From positions 220,306,996 through 220,370,995 of the forward strand of contig JASDDO010000024.1 of assembly GCA_030015575.1 (NCBI GenBank): a DNA stretch of 64,000 bases. Direction: 5' to 3'. Position 1 is the stretch's first letter. Each line of letters opens with the position of its first letter. A program made the position numbers and the translations under genes. Shown here one piece after another: positions 20,690 through 30,469 of the stretch. The stretch comes from Agapanthus africanus. Its lineage: Eukaryota > Streptophyta > Magnoliopsida > Asparagales > Amaryllidaceae. The notes under the pieces were generated by a model, which was given only the letters and a program-made list of their open reading frames with translations, ran no database searches and had not been told where the DNA came from.

Positions 20690-22183
20690 GCTCGACGCGC
20701 TCGACGTCGTCATTGGCGCCGAATAAGGAAGGCTGGGGGCAACTCCCCCTCTGGATTGACTCCACCAGCCCCGGTGGTAGAAGTTAATGCTGCTGTTCCA
20801 ACTGGGAACAGCTTCGAAATGTTAAATAAGGTGCGAAGGAATTCCCCTACTGCAGTGCTAAAGAGGTCTCCTCCCCCATCAGGAAAGGTTCTGGAAATAA
20901 AATCAGACCAGCCCCGATCTCCTCAACGGCTGTCTTCCAAAATCTATAAGGTTTGGCGGCAGACCCGAGACTCAATCATCGATCCAAACTTCTCCCGCCA
21001 GCACAAGAAGCTGAAAATTCAACCGAAGGCTGGTCACCAGGCTAAACCCCAAAAGGCTGTCTGGACGCCCTCCTCAACGGCCCCCTCAACCTCCATGGCT
21101 CATAAAAGGAGGAAGCCAGAGAAGATCCCTAAACATCCAACGACGGCTAAAAGCAATGAGCCCAGACGCCTTAAGTCTGGGGGCACGGTGGTGCACACTG
21201 TTTACATGGTCTCTGGAAAGGAGGAAAGCCGCACTTCTACGGGCCACCGACCGCTGACCCGATCCGTGACGAGAGCCCAGGAACAACAACAAAAGCTGCA
21301 GGAAATGATGAGTGCTATGGCTGCACTTACCGGGCCAAAAGAAAGCCCAGAAACGTCCTCAGACGCGTGCCGGGAAGAGGAAACCGACTCTGAGTTCCTT
21401 CGCCGGACATTGGAGAAAAAGGACAAAGAGGCTGCTGAACAAGCGGCTAATATACAGCGCATGGGCCTTCTCTTCCAAGATATGATAGGAATGATGATCC
21501 AACAGGACCCATCCGCTGAAGATCCCCCAATCGTTCTGGAAGATGACCGAGGAGAAACGTCAAATCCACCACCAGCCTTCTCTACGGCCAAGGAGGAGAC
21601 GATCTCTAAAGCTGACTTGGCCGACTACATAGCCCAGCAAATCCGGGTCCATCATGCGACTGAGGCAGCTGGTCAGGTCGTGAAAACGGGGCGGCCGTAT
21701 CCAAGCTGGTACGATCAAATTAAATACCCGCAAGGCTATACGATACCGAAATTCCATGTGTATAAGGGGACCGGCAATCCTCATCAACACGTCGCCCAAT
21801 TCCGGGCCCTCTGCGGTAACACCGGCGGTGACGATAAATTGTTGCTCCGCCAGTTCGTGGGCAGCTTATCAGAAACAGCGTTCGAATGGTATTCGGAACT
21901 CCCGAACGATTCCATCAAAACATTCGCGGAAATGGAACTGTTATTCACTCAGCGATTCGCGAGTGCCAACGAACGCACTCCAATGACTGCTTTGATTAAC
22001 GCCAGGGTAAAACCAGGCGAAACCTGGGTCCAGTATGCTATACGCTGGCGGAATTTGTGGTCGAGATGCGAGCAACGCATTGAGGAAGCACCCGCAGTAG
22101 GCATGTTCGTGGGAACCCTAGACCCCCACGCAACTATCTCCCAGTTTATGATGTTCTTAAGCCAACCACATTCCAGGCTTTAA
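20690..22183 (+). pseudogene. gag central region with Retrotrans_gag domain, copy 1
   Basis: This frame is open through the solo-LTR end (an ATG at 20645 lies inside the inserted LTR and is not natural). It has a basic Pro/Ser-rich stretch, VVHTVYMVSGKEE (near 21205), a coiled-coil-like segment (REEETDSEFLRRTLEKKDKEAAEQAANIQ) and the Gag core from GRPYPSWYDQIKYP (21690) through FHVYKGTGNPHQHVAQF, FVGSLSETAFEWY and NLWSRCEQ to about 22120. Gag builds the particle and binds RNA. The frame stops at 22181, but the Gag homology continues in the next frame from about 22128 (YDVLKP, FQALIDKLAQM). Copy 1 has no other stop; copy 2 has an extra nonsense change. Confidence 0.85.
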
Positions 22184-25164
22184 TCGACAAGTTGGCTCAG
22201 ATGGACCAGATGGGTCATAGACCACCTGCCCCGAAGCCAGAACCTCGGAATGACAAGGGTAAAGGAAGGGCAACTTTTGTCGCGAATGCCCAACAGCAAC
22301 CTGACGCCCCGAAATCGGCAGATCAATTGGAAGAAAGACGCCGATATTATAACGAAAAGATGAAGCGTCCCTACTCGTTCCCACGAGACAAGACGAAACG
22401 GTTATTTGAGCTGGCAATACGCAACAGACTTATAAACCTACCAAACCCAAGGCGACCGCCACAACCCACTGAGGTGAATAACCCTAACTACTGCCCTTAC
22501 CATCAAACGGTAAGTCATCCGATTGAAGATTGCTTCGTCTTCAAAGGATGGATTGAAGATCAATACCTCCAGGGGAAGTTTGTACTGTCCGAAAAGTGGA
22601 AGGTGAACCCACCACAACCGCATATTCCTAAGAAAGCAGATACACCGGGGGCAACCTGCTCCTTTATTGAAGAAGCTCCATGGGAAGTTGTACTATCAAC
22701 TAAAACCAAAAGGATGCTGAGAGACCTTCATGCGTGCCCTGCAATCGAATGGAAGGACCCTCTTGAACCTCAAATTATCGAAGGGATGTTGAGGCCCCGC
22801 CCAACTACGAAGACTCGTGATAAGGACCCGAATACTCCCGCCCAGCCGTCAAAAGCTTCGAAGAAAAAGAAGAAGAAATCCAAGAAGCCCGCGAAGCTTG
22901 GAGACGAGCGCACGAAATTGCAAAAGCAAATCGACGCGCTGGAAGAATACAATCAAAAGGCGCGAACCCCTGTCACGCTGCAAGAGTTCCTCAACCACAT
23001 CTTTCAAGAGGGAGATGATGAAGAGAGCTCATCGGATGAATCCGAAGAGTATGTGGCGAGTTGTAACGTAATCTCCCATTCGTTTACCGATGATGAGAAA
23101 ACGCCTGACACTAAGAAGCTGGAGGCAGAACCTGAACCAGAGCGTGCATGGCTGACAAATGAAATGGTCAATGCCTTTCTAGACGAGATTCGTCTAAAAA
23201 GTAAAGCGGATCAGGAGCGTGAGATGGCAACGACAGAAGGAACCAAATGCAGGCGACTGAATGAAAGAGTTGAACTACCCCCGCCAGATCAAAAGGCATC
23301 CGAAGTAGACAAGAAGATATTCAAGACGAGGAAAAGGTTCGCCAAAGCCATGTCAATGGGAATGAAGCTACCACCCTCAGAAGGAAATACACACGATGGG
23401 GCGGAGAGGCACCCTAATTACTGCGCATATCATCGGGGAATCTCACACCCCACGGAGGAATGCGACGCCTTTAAGATATGGTGGCAAGGATATGTTGCTC
23501 GTCGGCAACATTTCAAGCGCATGAAACGCAAGAGCCGTAGGGAACAAAGAAGCACTGTCGACGGGCCCAACAGAATTACTGGCAACTGTTATATGGTTCA
23601 TGCCGAAGGGTCACAAGTTCTCACCTTTGGGAGCGACTCTGATGAAGAAGTGACTCTGGGCCCTCTCTTTGAAGAGTCCGTGTTAGGGAAAGAGGAGAAA
23701 TCGGAAGCCTGCGAGAACATCCAGCTGCGCAATCGCACACTCCCAGAAAAGAATCTCGGGCCTACGAACAGAAAAGATAAGGGAAAGGAAAAAGTCACCG
23801 AAGATATCACTTTGGATGACCAAGTCGCGAGAGAACTGGCTGCCAAAGACCCTCCTAGGAGGAGTAAAGTGGACTATAACATCCTCGCGCATCTAAGAAA
23901 GCTACCTTCTCAGCTTAGCATTCTCGACGCCCTCCTATTATCAAAAGAAGCACGGGACTCACTAATTAAGGCATTACAAGAACCTGAGCAATTCCAAGCC
24001 TTTCTCGCCACTGAAAAGATGAAGGACGAACTGGAGGAAGTGCATACGGCCGACGTCACTTTTGGTGATGAAGACCTCCTTCTCGGGACGTGCGACCATA
24101 ACCGTCCCCTGTATGTCTCCGGATACTGCCATGACATCAAGATAGGCAAGATCCTGGTGGATAATGGATCCTCCGTCAATCTCCTTAATGTTCGGGTGTT
24201 GAAGGAAATCTGCATGAGTGTGCAGCATCTCGCTCGGGACAAAATTACTATCTCCGGTTTCGACTCACAATCGTCACGGACTCTCGGGTCCGTGATACTA
24301 ACGTTACGCTTCGGGCTTCTCGTCACAGACATCAAATTCCATGTCATTGACGCCAAGACCTGCTACAATGCCTTGCTCGGCCGTACTTGGCTACATGAGT
24401 ATAACATCATCCCTTCTACACAACATCAGTGTATGAAATACTTTAAAGACGGTTTCGAGTATACTGTAACGGGTGAGTTGAACCCATTTTCCGTGAACGA
24501 AGTCCGCAAATACGAGGATGCGAAATACTTTTTGCCAGACTTCGAAGATACAGAAAGGTGTCGTAACTCGGAGAACAAAGCCGCCGCCACCATCCCTGTT
24601 TTCGGGAGCGATACCGAAGAAGAGGAAGAGATAGTTTACATAGGGCCATCCCAACGCAACAACCAGAGGACGCCCGCCCCCCTACTGGTCTTCGGAAGTG
24701 ATTCAGAAGATGAGGTCAATGCCGTATTCTCCAATCGGCTTTCAATGCAAGCACCCCTTGGCGATGGCCACAGTTTGCAACTCACCATGGTACCGCGAGA
24801 ACACTACAAGGATCTCGACACGCTTCAAGCTCACAGTGTGCAGGACCTGCAGACGTTTTACGTCCCTTCCAGGCGTAGGGGTGAGAAGGTGATCCTATTC
24901 TACCGATCCTCAGAGTCGAAAATAGAGAAAGAGATCTGGCATGGCGCAGATACTACGTGCGACAGACTCCAATCCATCCGTCTGCCCAGATACTATACAA
25001 ATGGATTAAAGAAGCTATTGAAGCGCCAAGGAGTACCCTTAAAACAAACTGTTCGACAGGCTCGGTTCTACAACAGGATTTGGGATGTCCCTGGAACCCA
25101 ACGCAAATTGCCCAACGGGAAAATGGAGACACTTGGGCTTGGATACGCGAGAACCGGAAAATGA
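22084..25164 (+). CDS. Gag C-terminus and protease, copy 1
   Basis: The frame is open from 22084 and overlaps the end of the gag frame by 100 nt; the first Met is at 22192. It carries the end of Gag, then two CX2HX4HX4C fingers (Cys 101/His 104/His 109/Cys 114 and Cys 411/His 414/His 419/Cys 424 counted from Met 22192), a Lys-rich helix near 220, and an aspartic protease with ILVDNGSSVNLL (Asp 657) and ALLGRTWLH. The active site reads D-N-G-S rather than D-T/S-G, which is seen in Ogre/Tat relatives. Three acidic FGSDS-type motifs start at residues 479, 804 and 834. The frame ends at a single UGA (25162-25164) and the same frame continues into pol. The protease would process the polyprotein. 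There is no canonical slippery heptamer in the overlap with gag. Confidence 0.88.
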   Translation, partial: GSTRSRHVRGNPRPPRNYLPVYDVLKPTTFQALIDKLAQMDQMGHRPPAPKPEPRNDKGKGRATFVANAQQQPDAPKSADQLEERRRYYNEKMKRPYSFPRDKTKRLFELAIRNRLINLPNPRRPPQPTEVNNPNYCPYHQTVSHPIEDCFVFKGWIEDQYLQGKFVLSEKWKVNPPQPHIPKKADTPGATCSFIEEAPWEVVLSTKTKRMLRDLHACPAIEWKDPLEPQIIEGMLRPRPTTKTRDKDPNTPAQPSKASKKKKKKSKKPAKLGDERTKLQKQIDALEEYNQKARTPVTLQEFLNHIFQEGDDEESSSDESEEYVASCNVISHSFTDDEKTPDTKKLEAEPEPERAWLTNEMVNAFLDEIRLKSKADQEREMATTEGTKCRRLNERVELPPPDQKASEVDKKIFKTRKRFAKAMSMGMKLPPSEGNTHDGAERHPNYCAYHRGISHPTEECDAFKIWWQGYVARRQHFKRMKRKSRREQRSTVDGPNRITGNCYMVHAEGSQVLTFGSDSDEEVTLGPLFEESVLGKEEKSEACENIQLRNRTLPEKNLGPTNRKDKGKEKVTEDITLDDQVARELAAKDPPRRSKVDYNILAHLRKLPSQLSILDALLLSKEARDSLIKALQEPEQFQAFLATEKMKDELEEVHTADVTFGDEDLLLGTCDHNRPLYVSGYCHDIKIGKILVDNGSSVNLLNVRVLKEICMSVQHLARDKITISGFDSQSSRTLGSVILTLRFGLLVTDIKFHVIDAKTCYNALLGRTWLHEYNIIPSTQHQCMKYFKDGFEYTVTGELNPFSVNEVRKYEDAKYFLPDFEDTERCRNSENKAAATIPVFGSDTEEEEEIVYIGPSQRNNQRTPAPLLVFGSDSEDEVNAVFSNRLSMQAPLGDGHSLQLTMVPREHYKDLDTLQAHSVQDLQTFYVPSRRRGEKVILFYRSSESKIEKEIWHGADTTCDRLQSIRLPRYYTNGLKKLLKRQGVPLKQTVRQARFYNRIWDVPGTQRKLPNGKMETLGLGYARTGK

Positions 25165-28100
25165 GAGCGGGCCCACAGCAGCTACGCTATATATACCTTT
25201 GATGAAGAGGAGGACGCCCTGTCAGGAGAGGCCGACCCCTCATCAAAACCAGACCACGCGATTGAGGCGTCGAGCCCGTCGTTTCAAGAACGAATGGACA
25301 AGCCTATCAGGAAAGTGGGTCAGAAAGCTCGGGAAGACCACAACCGCGAAACGGCCATCTATGAGAAGGCCAGGACGCAACGTCTGTTTCAACGGATTGC
25401 AAAAGACAAAGATCTTCATCCTTGTCAACCCCTCATGCGAAAGGCCCGATGCGGAGACGGAGATAAGTCGAGAAGCGGGAGGAAGAGCCGACAACAACGA
25501 CACAGGACTAGAGGGTTACGTGATCGGGTACTGCACAGCTCGGATTCGCCCTTCATAGAAAAGATGAGTCGAGCGTACTCCTTCCCCCGAGACAAGACGG
25601 AAAGGTTACTCAAGCTCGCCCTAAAACATCAGATGATCACGCTTCCAGAGTCTAAACACCCTGAACAAGCTAATAAGGCCTCTCGCTCGGGCTATTGCTC
25701 TTATCACCGAGCCGCAGGGCATCCTACCGAAGACTGCTTCACCTTCAAGAACTGGGTCGAGGACCAGTACCGACGGGGCAGGTTCGCTTTATCCAACAGC
25801 TGGAAGGTAACGCCGCCACAAAAGCATGAACCTAAGGCCACAAGAGCGAAACCAGATCCACCTCAGTCCCGGAAGCGGATTCGCGCCTGTTATACGATTA
25901 CGATATTAAAAGAAGAGCCCGAGAACATAGATGACCTTCCCCGGTGCTTTGAAAACGGCGATGATGAGGTGATCTCAGAATTTCCGCCCGCTCCGAAAGA
26001 ACTGGAAGATGGCATACATACTACGGCCGATAACCTCAGGAAGATTGAGTTGGGATCGGCAGATGACCCGCGACCGACATTCGTCAGCGAGCTACTCTCT
26101 GAAGAAAAGGTGGCCGCGTTAAAAAACGTGCTGCTACGGCATAAAGACTGCTTCGCGTGGAACTACTCCGAGATGCCAGGATTAGATCCGGAGGTCGCTG
26201 TGCATAGATTAGCAATATCCCCAGATATCAAGCCAGTCAAGCAGGCACCAAGGAGGATGCGACTCGAGCTGGAGATGAGCATCAACGCCGAAGTCAAAAA
26301 GCTGATCGATTCTGGATTTATCCAAGAAGTCCAATATCCCGATTGGATCGCCAATATCGTCCCGGTAATGAAAAAGAACGGGACGGTACGCATATGCGTG
26401 GATTTCAGGGATCTCAATAAAGCCTGTCCGAAGGATGATTTCCCGGTACCGGTAACCGAGCTAATGATAGATAACACGTCCACTCACGAAGTTTTCTCCT
26501 TTATGGACGGTTCGTCAGGATACAATCAGATCAAGATGCATCCCGAAGACCAGAAGCACACCGCTTTCCGAACCCCTTTGGGTATATTCTGCTACAGGGT
26601 CATGCCCTTTGGTCTAAAGAATGCTGGCGCTACCTATCAAAGGGCCATGACAAAGATCTTCGACGACCTCATACATGACATTGTCGAGTGCTATATCGAC
26701 GACCTCGTAGTAAAGAGTATGTCATACGAAGATCACTTAAAACATCTGGAGACGGTATTTCAACGCCTCCGGCGATATAACTTGAAAATGAATCCCCTCA
26801 AATGCGCGTTTGGAGTCTCCTCGGGTAAATTCCTGGGGTTCATCGTTCGACACCGAGGTATTGAAATAGATCCGTCAAAGATTAAAGCGATCATGGAGAT
26901 GCCTCCGCCAAGAACCCTCAAACAGTTGCGGTCCCTCCAAGGGAAGCTCGCATACATCCGGCGATTTATCGCAAATCTTTCAGGCAAATGCCGCCCCTAC
27001 AGTCACCTGATGAAGAAGGGAACCCCATTCGTCTGGGATCAAAAATGCCAAGGTGCACTAGACGAGATCAAGCAGTACCTGCAGAACCCGCCGGTGTTAG
27101 CTGCGCCGGTCAAGGAAAAACCCCTCATTCTTTATACAACCGCCCTCGAAGGTTCCTTGGGCGCATTATGGGCGCAAGAGAACGATCAGGGAAAAGAGAG
27201 AGCACTCTACTACTTAAGTCGAGTTCTACTGGGGGCAGAAAGCAATTACTCTCCCATTGAAAAACATTGCTTGGCGTTAATCTTCGCAATAACAAAGCTC
27301 AGGCACTATGCGTTGGCACACGAAGTCTGCCTCATCTCGAAAGTGGACCCTCTTAAATACTTGATGTCAAAAGTCATATTGACGGGACGACTCGCTAAAT
27401 GGGCCCTGCTCTTGATGGAGTTCTCGATAATATATCAACCTCTTAAGGCAGTGAAAGGCCAGGCCATTGCCAATTTCCTCGCTGAGCACCCGATACCGGC
27501 CGATTCTCCTTTGAATTGTGATTTGCCGGACGAGCATGCATTTGATGCGATTAGCGGTGGAAGCACCCGATGGGAACTCTATTTCGATGGAGCGTCCTCC
27601 GTAAAGAAACAAAAGCAAGGTATCCCAATGATCAAGTCAGGGATAGGCCTCATCTTTGCGACTCCACAAGGAGGGATAATGCGCTTCGCCTTCTCCCTAA
27701 CAGAGCCGAGGACAAACAATGAAGCTGAATACGAAGCTCTGATAGCGGGCCTCGAAATCGCCATCGACTTGGGAATTAAAGACCTCCTTATATACGGGGA
27801 TTCTCAACTGGTTGTTAGTCAAGTAAATGGTGATTACCAAACGTGCAAACCGGAGCTGGTGAAGTACGGCGAAAAGGTGCAACAACTGTTGACCCAGATT
27901 CCCTCTTATACTTTGGAAAATATCCCGCGCGCGGAGAACAGCAAAGCAAACGCGCTGGCCAAACTTGCTAAAGAACTGGCTGACAAGAACCTCGATGATG
28001 TCAGAATCGTGGTACAAAGCCGTCGAGTGCTCACACCGGCAGAACTATCTCCGGAACTACATAAAGAGGGAGCGACTGAGCAGACGACCCTGCAAATAAA

Positions 28101-29373
28101 AGACCATGAGAAGGCCGAGGACTGGAGGGAAGTCTTCATAGACTACTTTAAGTCCCACCTAATGCCCAAAGATACATCCTCGAGGCATCAACTCATGAAA
28201 CGAGCTCTATCTTTTGCCTTCGTCAATGATGCTCTATACAAGAGGTCATTCGATTCTCTGTGGCTGAGATGCCTAGGACCTGACGAAGCGAGAAGGGTCG
28301 TCCAAGAGGTTCACGACGGACTTTGCGGTTCTCACCAAGCAGGCCCAAAGATGAAGTTAAAAATTAAACGGATGGGTTACTACTGGCCCACGATGATCCA
28401 GGACTGCCTCGAGTATGCGAAGCAATGCCACTCGTGCCAGATTCATGGAGACTTTATCCACCAACATCCAAATCCACTACACCCAACGGTGGCCAGCTGG
28501 CCATTCGAAATGTGGGGAACTGACATAGTCGGCCCCATTGAGCCGGCATCATCTCGGGGACATCGTTTTATCCTGGCAACTACTGATTACTTCTCCAAAT
28601 GGGCAGAAGCAATACCATTGAGGGAAGTGAAGACGGAGAATATCCTCCATTTCTTCAAGACGCACGTTATCTATCGGTTTGGAACCCCACGGCAGATTAT
28701 CTCCGATAACGGGCCAGCCTACAGAAGCCATAAGATTAGCCGCTTCGCGCAGCAGCATAATATAGACTGGAGGTATTCTTCAGTTTACAACCCACGAGCT
28801 AACGGTCTGGCCGAGGCCTTCAATAAGACCTTGACGAAGATCATAAAAAAGACCGTTTCCCGGAATAAGAGAGACTGGCATGAAAGGCTGCAGGAAGCCC
28901 TTTGGTCTTATCGAACTACATTCAAGACGGCCACGAACACAACGCCGTACGCATTGGTATTTGGGACGGAAGCAGTACTCCCCCTCGAGATAGAGTTACC
29001 CTCTCTACGAGTAGCGGTCCACCACGAGCTGACGGACGAAGAAAATGCTCACCTTCGGCTTGAGGAGCTTGATGCCCTCGACGAAACCCGACTCATAGCG
29101 CAACAACATCTGGAAGCCTACAAAGCAAAGATGACGCGCTCGTACGAAAGATTGACCAGGCCGAGGACATTCCGCCAAGGCGAACTCGTGCTAGTGGTCA
29201 AGAGACCTATGATCCCCAATCGTGCCAAACGGGGAAAATTTGAGCCAAACTACGAAGGCCCTTACATCATAGACAAGGTCTACCAGGGTGGAGCCTATCT
29301 ACTCATGGACATGCACGGTGAAAGACCTTTCAGGCCAATAAACGGCCGTTTCTTAAAGAAATACTACGCTTAA
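25165..29373 (+). CDS. pol: RT, two RNase H domains and integrase, copy 1
   Basis: The frame continues from the protease frame after one UGA; the first Met is 25294 (1359 residues from there). In order: a third CX2HX4HX4C finger (Cys 135, His 138, His 143, Cys 148); RT about 350-530 (Asp 405 in SFMDGSSGY, YIDD 467-470); a degenerate RNase H1 about 610-735 lacking the usual first Asp (ILYTTALEG) and with Asn 727 in AIANFLAEHP; RNase H2 about 757-895 (Asp 765 FDGAS, Glu 810, Asp 836 YGDSQ, Asn 886 where Asp is usual); integrase with HHCC (His 1007, His 1014, Cys 1045, Cys 1048) and D-D35-E (Asp 1077, Asp 1138, Glu 1174); and a C-terminal GKFEPNYEGPY region ending KKYYA. There is no chromodomain. 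RT-RH-aRNH-INT order is diagnostic of Tat. Confidence 0.94.
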   Translation, partial: ERAHSSYAIYTFDEEEDALSGEADPSSKPDHAIEASSPSFQERMDKPIRKVGQKAREDHNRETAIYEKARTQRLFQRIAKDKDLHPCQPLMRKARCGDGDKSRSGRKSRQQRHRTRGLRDRVLHSSDSPFIEKMSRAYSFPRDKTERLLKLALKHQMITLPESKHPEQANKASRSGYCSYHRAAGHPTEDCFTFKNWVEDQYRRGRFALSNSWKVTPPQKHEPKATRAKPDPPQSRKRIRACYTITILKEEPENIDDLPRCFENGDDEVISEFPPAPKELEDGIHTTADNLRKIELGSADDPRPTFVSELLSEEKVAALKNVLLRHKDCFAWNYSEMPGLDPEVAVHRLAISPDIKPVKQAPRRMRLELEMSINAEVKKLIDSGFIQEVQYPDWIANIVPVMKKNGTVRICVDFRDLNKACPKDDFPVPVTELMIDNTSTHEVFSFMDGSSGYNQIKMHPEDQKHTAFRTPLGIFCYRVMPFGLKNAGATYQRAMTKIFDDLIHDIVECYIDDLVVKSMSYEDHLKHLETVFQRLRRYNLKMNPLKCAFGVSSGKFLGFIVRHRGIEIDPSKIKAIMEMPPPRTLKQLRSLQGKLAYIRRFIANLSGKCRPYSHLMKKGTPFVWDQKCQGALDEIKQYLQNPPVLAAPVKEKPLILYTTALEGSLGALWAQENDQGKERALYYLSRVLLGAESNYSPIEKHCLALIFAITKLRHYALAHEVCLISKVDPLKYLMSKVILTGRLAKWALLLMEFSIIYQPLKAVKGQAIANFLAEHPIPADSPLNCDLPDEHAFDAISGGSTRWELYFDGASSVKKQKQGIPMIKSGIGLIFATPQGGIMRFAFSLTEPRTNNEAEYEALIAGLEIAIDLGIKDLLIYGDSQLVVSQVNGDYQTCKPELVKYGEKVQQLLTQIPSYTLENIPRAENSKANALAKLAKELADKNLDDVRIVVQSRRVLTPAELSPELHKEGATEQTTLQIKDHEKAEDWREVFIDYFKSHLMPKDTSSRHQLMKRALSFAFVNDALYKRSFDSLWLRCLGPDEARRVVQEVHDGLCGSHQAGPKMKLKIKRMGYYWPTMIQDCLEYAKQCHSCQIHGDFIHQHPNPLHPTVASWPFEMWGTDIVGPIEPASSRGHRFILATTDYFSKWAEAIPLREVKTENILHFFKTHVIYRFGTPRQIISDNGPAYRSHKISRFAQQHNIDWRYSSVYNPRANGLAEAFNKTLTKIIKKTVSRNKRDWHERLQEALWSYRTTFKTATNTTPYALVFGTEAVLPLEIELPSLRVAVHHELTDEENAHLRLEELDALDETRLIAQQHLEAYKAKMTRSYERLTRPRTFRQGELVLVVKRPMIPNRAKRGKFEPNYEGPYIIDKVYQGGAYLLMDMHGERPFRPINGRFLKKYYA

Positions 29374-29475
29374 TAAGCCATAGCCTGGGTCAATGATGGA
29401 TGACGACGACTATGTCCGCTCGCTATCTTCCCAGGCTCAGACCTTACAAGCAGCAGCCGGCCTTCCCGTAACGAC

Positions 29476-29665
29476 GGACCGAAACGTCCTTAAACTAACG
29501 ATGGACCGAAATGTCCTTAAACTAACAATAGACCGAAACGTCTTTAAACTAACGACAGACCGAAACGTCTTTAAACTAACGATGGACCGAAATGTCCTTA
29601 AACTAACAACGGACCGAAACGTCCTTAAACTAGCGACGGACCGAAACGTCCCTAAAACTACTACC
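29476..29665. repeat. 27-bp tandem repeat after pol, copy 1 (seven units)
   Basis: Seven units of GGACCGAAACGTCCTTAAAC plus spacer, period 27 bp (29476, 29503, 29530 and on). They are the same family as the LTR array at 16220. The ORF at 29393-29683 is only its translation. From here to 29840 there are two CCCGAAAGGG mini-dyads (29753 and 29812) and an A-rich tract, no gene. Confidence 0.87.
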
Positions 29666-29840
29666 GCAGCATCCTTAGGCTAACGAGATAAAAAAAAAAG
29701 AGAAAAAGAATAAAAAAACGGTGTGTCCACAAGCAAAACGGGCACGGATGAAAACCCGAAAGGGCTCCGTGAGTAAAAACAGCAGGACTACCGGCGAGTG
29801 TTTGTGAAAACCCGAAAGGGCGCAACCTCGTTAAAAGACA

Positions 29841-30334
29841 CTTATAGGGTCCTCTCGACCTTGTAAGGAGAAATCACCTGCGTGAGATCCTTACGACTCA
29901 CAAAGGAGCAACACACTTAGGGATCCTCACGATTCCTAAGGAGAAAATACACTTACGAGATCCTCACGACTCGTAAGGAGAATCCTCTTATGAGACCCTC
30001 ACGGCTCATAAGACTTGAAAGTCTTAAGTTACAGGAACCTAAACCTGTTCTTAAGCAAATCCCCCACAACCTTCGATATTGCCCTACAAGAGGTTCAATA
30101 CTGACCCTTGTATACAATCCACGGGCGCGAATAAACATTTCCCCAGCAAAGTCCAACCCTTGTAGGTCCTCTCGACCCATAAGGAGAGAGCCCTCTTGTA
30201 GGATCCTTACGACTTACAGAGGAGCACACACTTAGGAATCCTCACGATCCCTAAGGAGAAAATACACCTGCAAGATCCTCACGACTTGTAGGGAGAAATA
30301 CCTTTGTGAGACCCTTACGGCTCATGAAGTCAAA
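29841..30334. repeat. array of about ten hairpins with conserved CCTYWCG loop, copy 1
   Basis: Successive units share a 7-base centre (CCTCACG, CCTCTCG or CCTTACG) flanked by arms that differ between units but pair within them: CTTACGAG/CTCGTAAG, CTTATGAG/CTCATAAG, CTTAGGGAT/ATTCCTAAG and CCTGCAAG/CTTGTAGG. Pairs next to the loop are T-A in most and C-G in some. A few units are weaker (near 30190). ORFs here on both strands are shadows. As RNA each would form an 8-10 bp stem. Unknown function. Confidence 0.8.
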
Positions 30335-30469
30335 AGCCTTGGCCAACAGGACCCTTAACCCTGTTTGCTGAGCCACCTTTGTTCATCATCGACAAAGGCA
30401 AATGATGATTCGCTCCTGGCAACATTCCAGTTGTAGCGGTGCTGATGCCAAAATCGGTGCCTAAAATCC

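Noticed and set aside
29393..29683. DRNVLKLT repeat protein after pol
   Set aside because: Product of a 27-bp tandem repeat with period divisible by three; the same peptide arises in the LTR.
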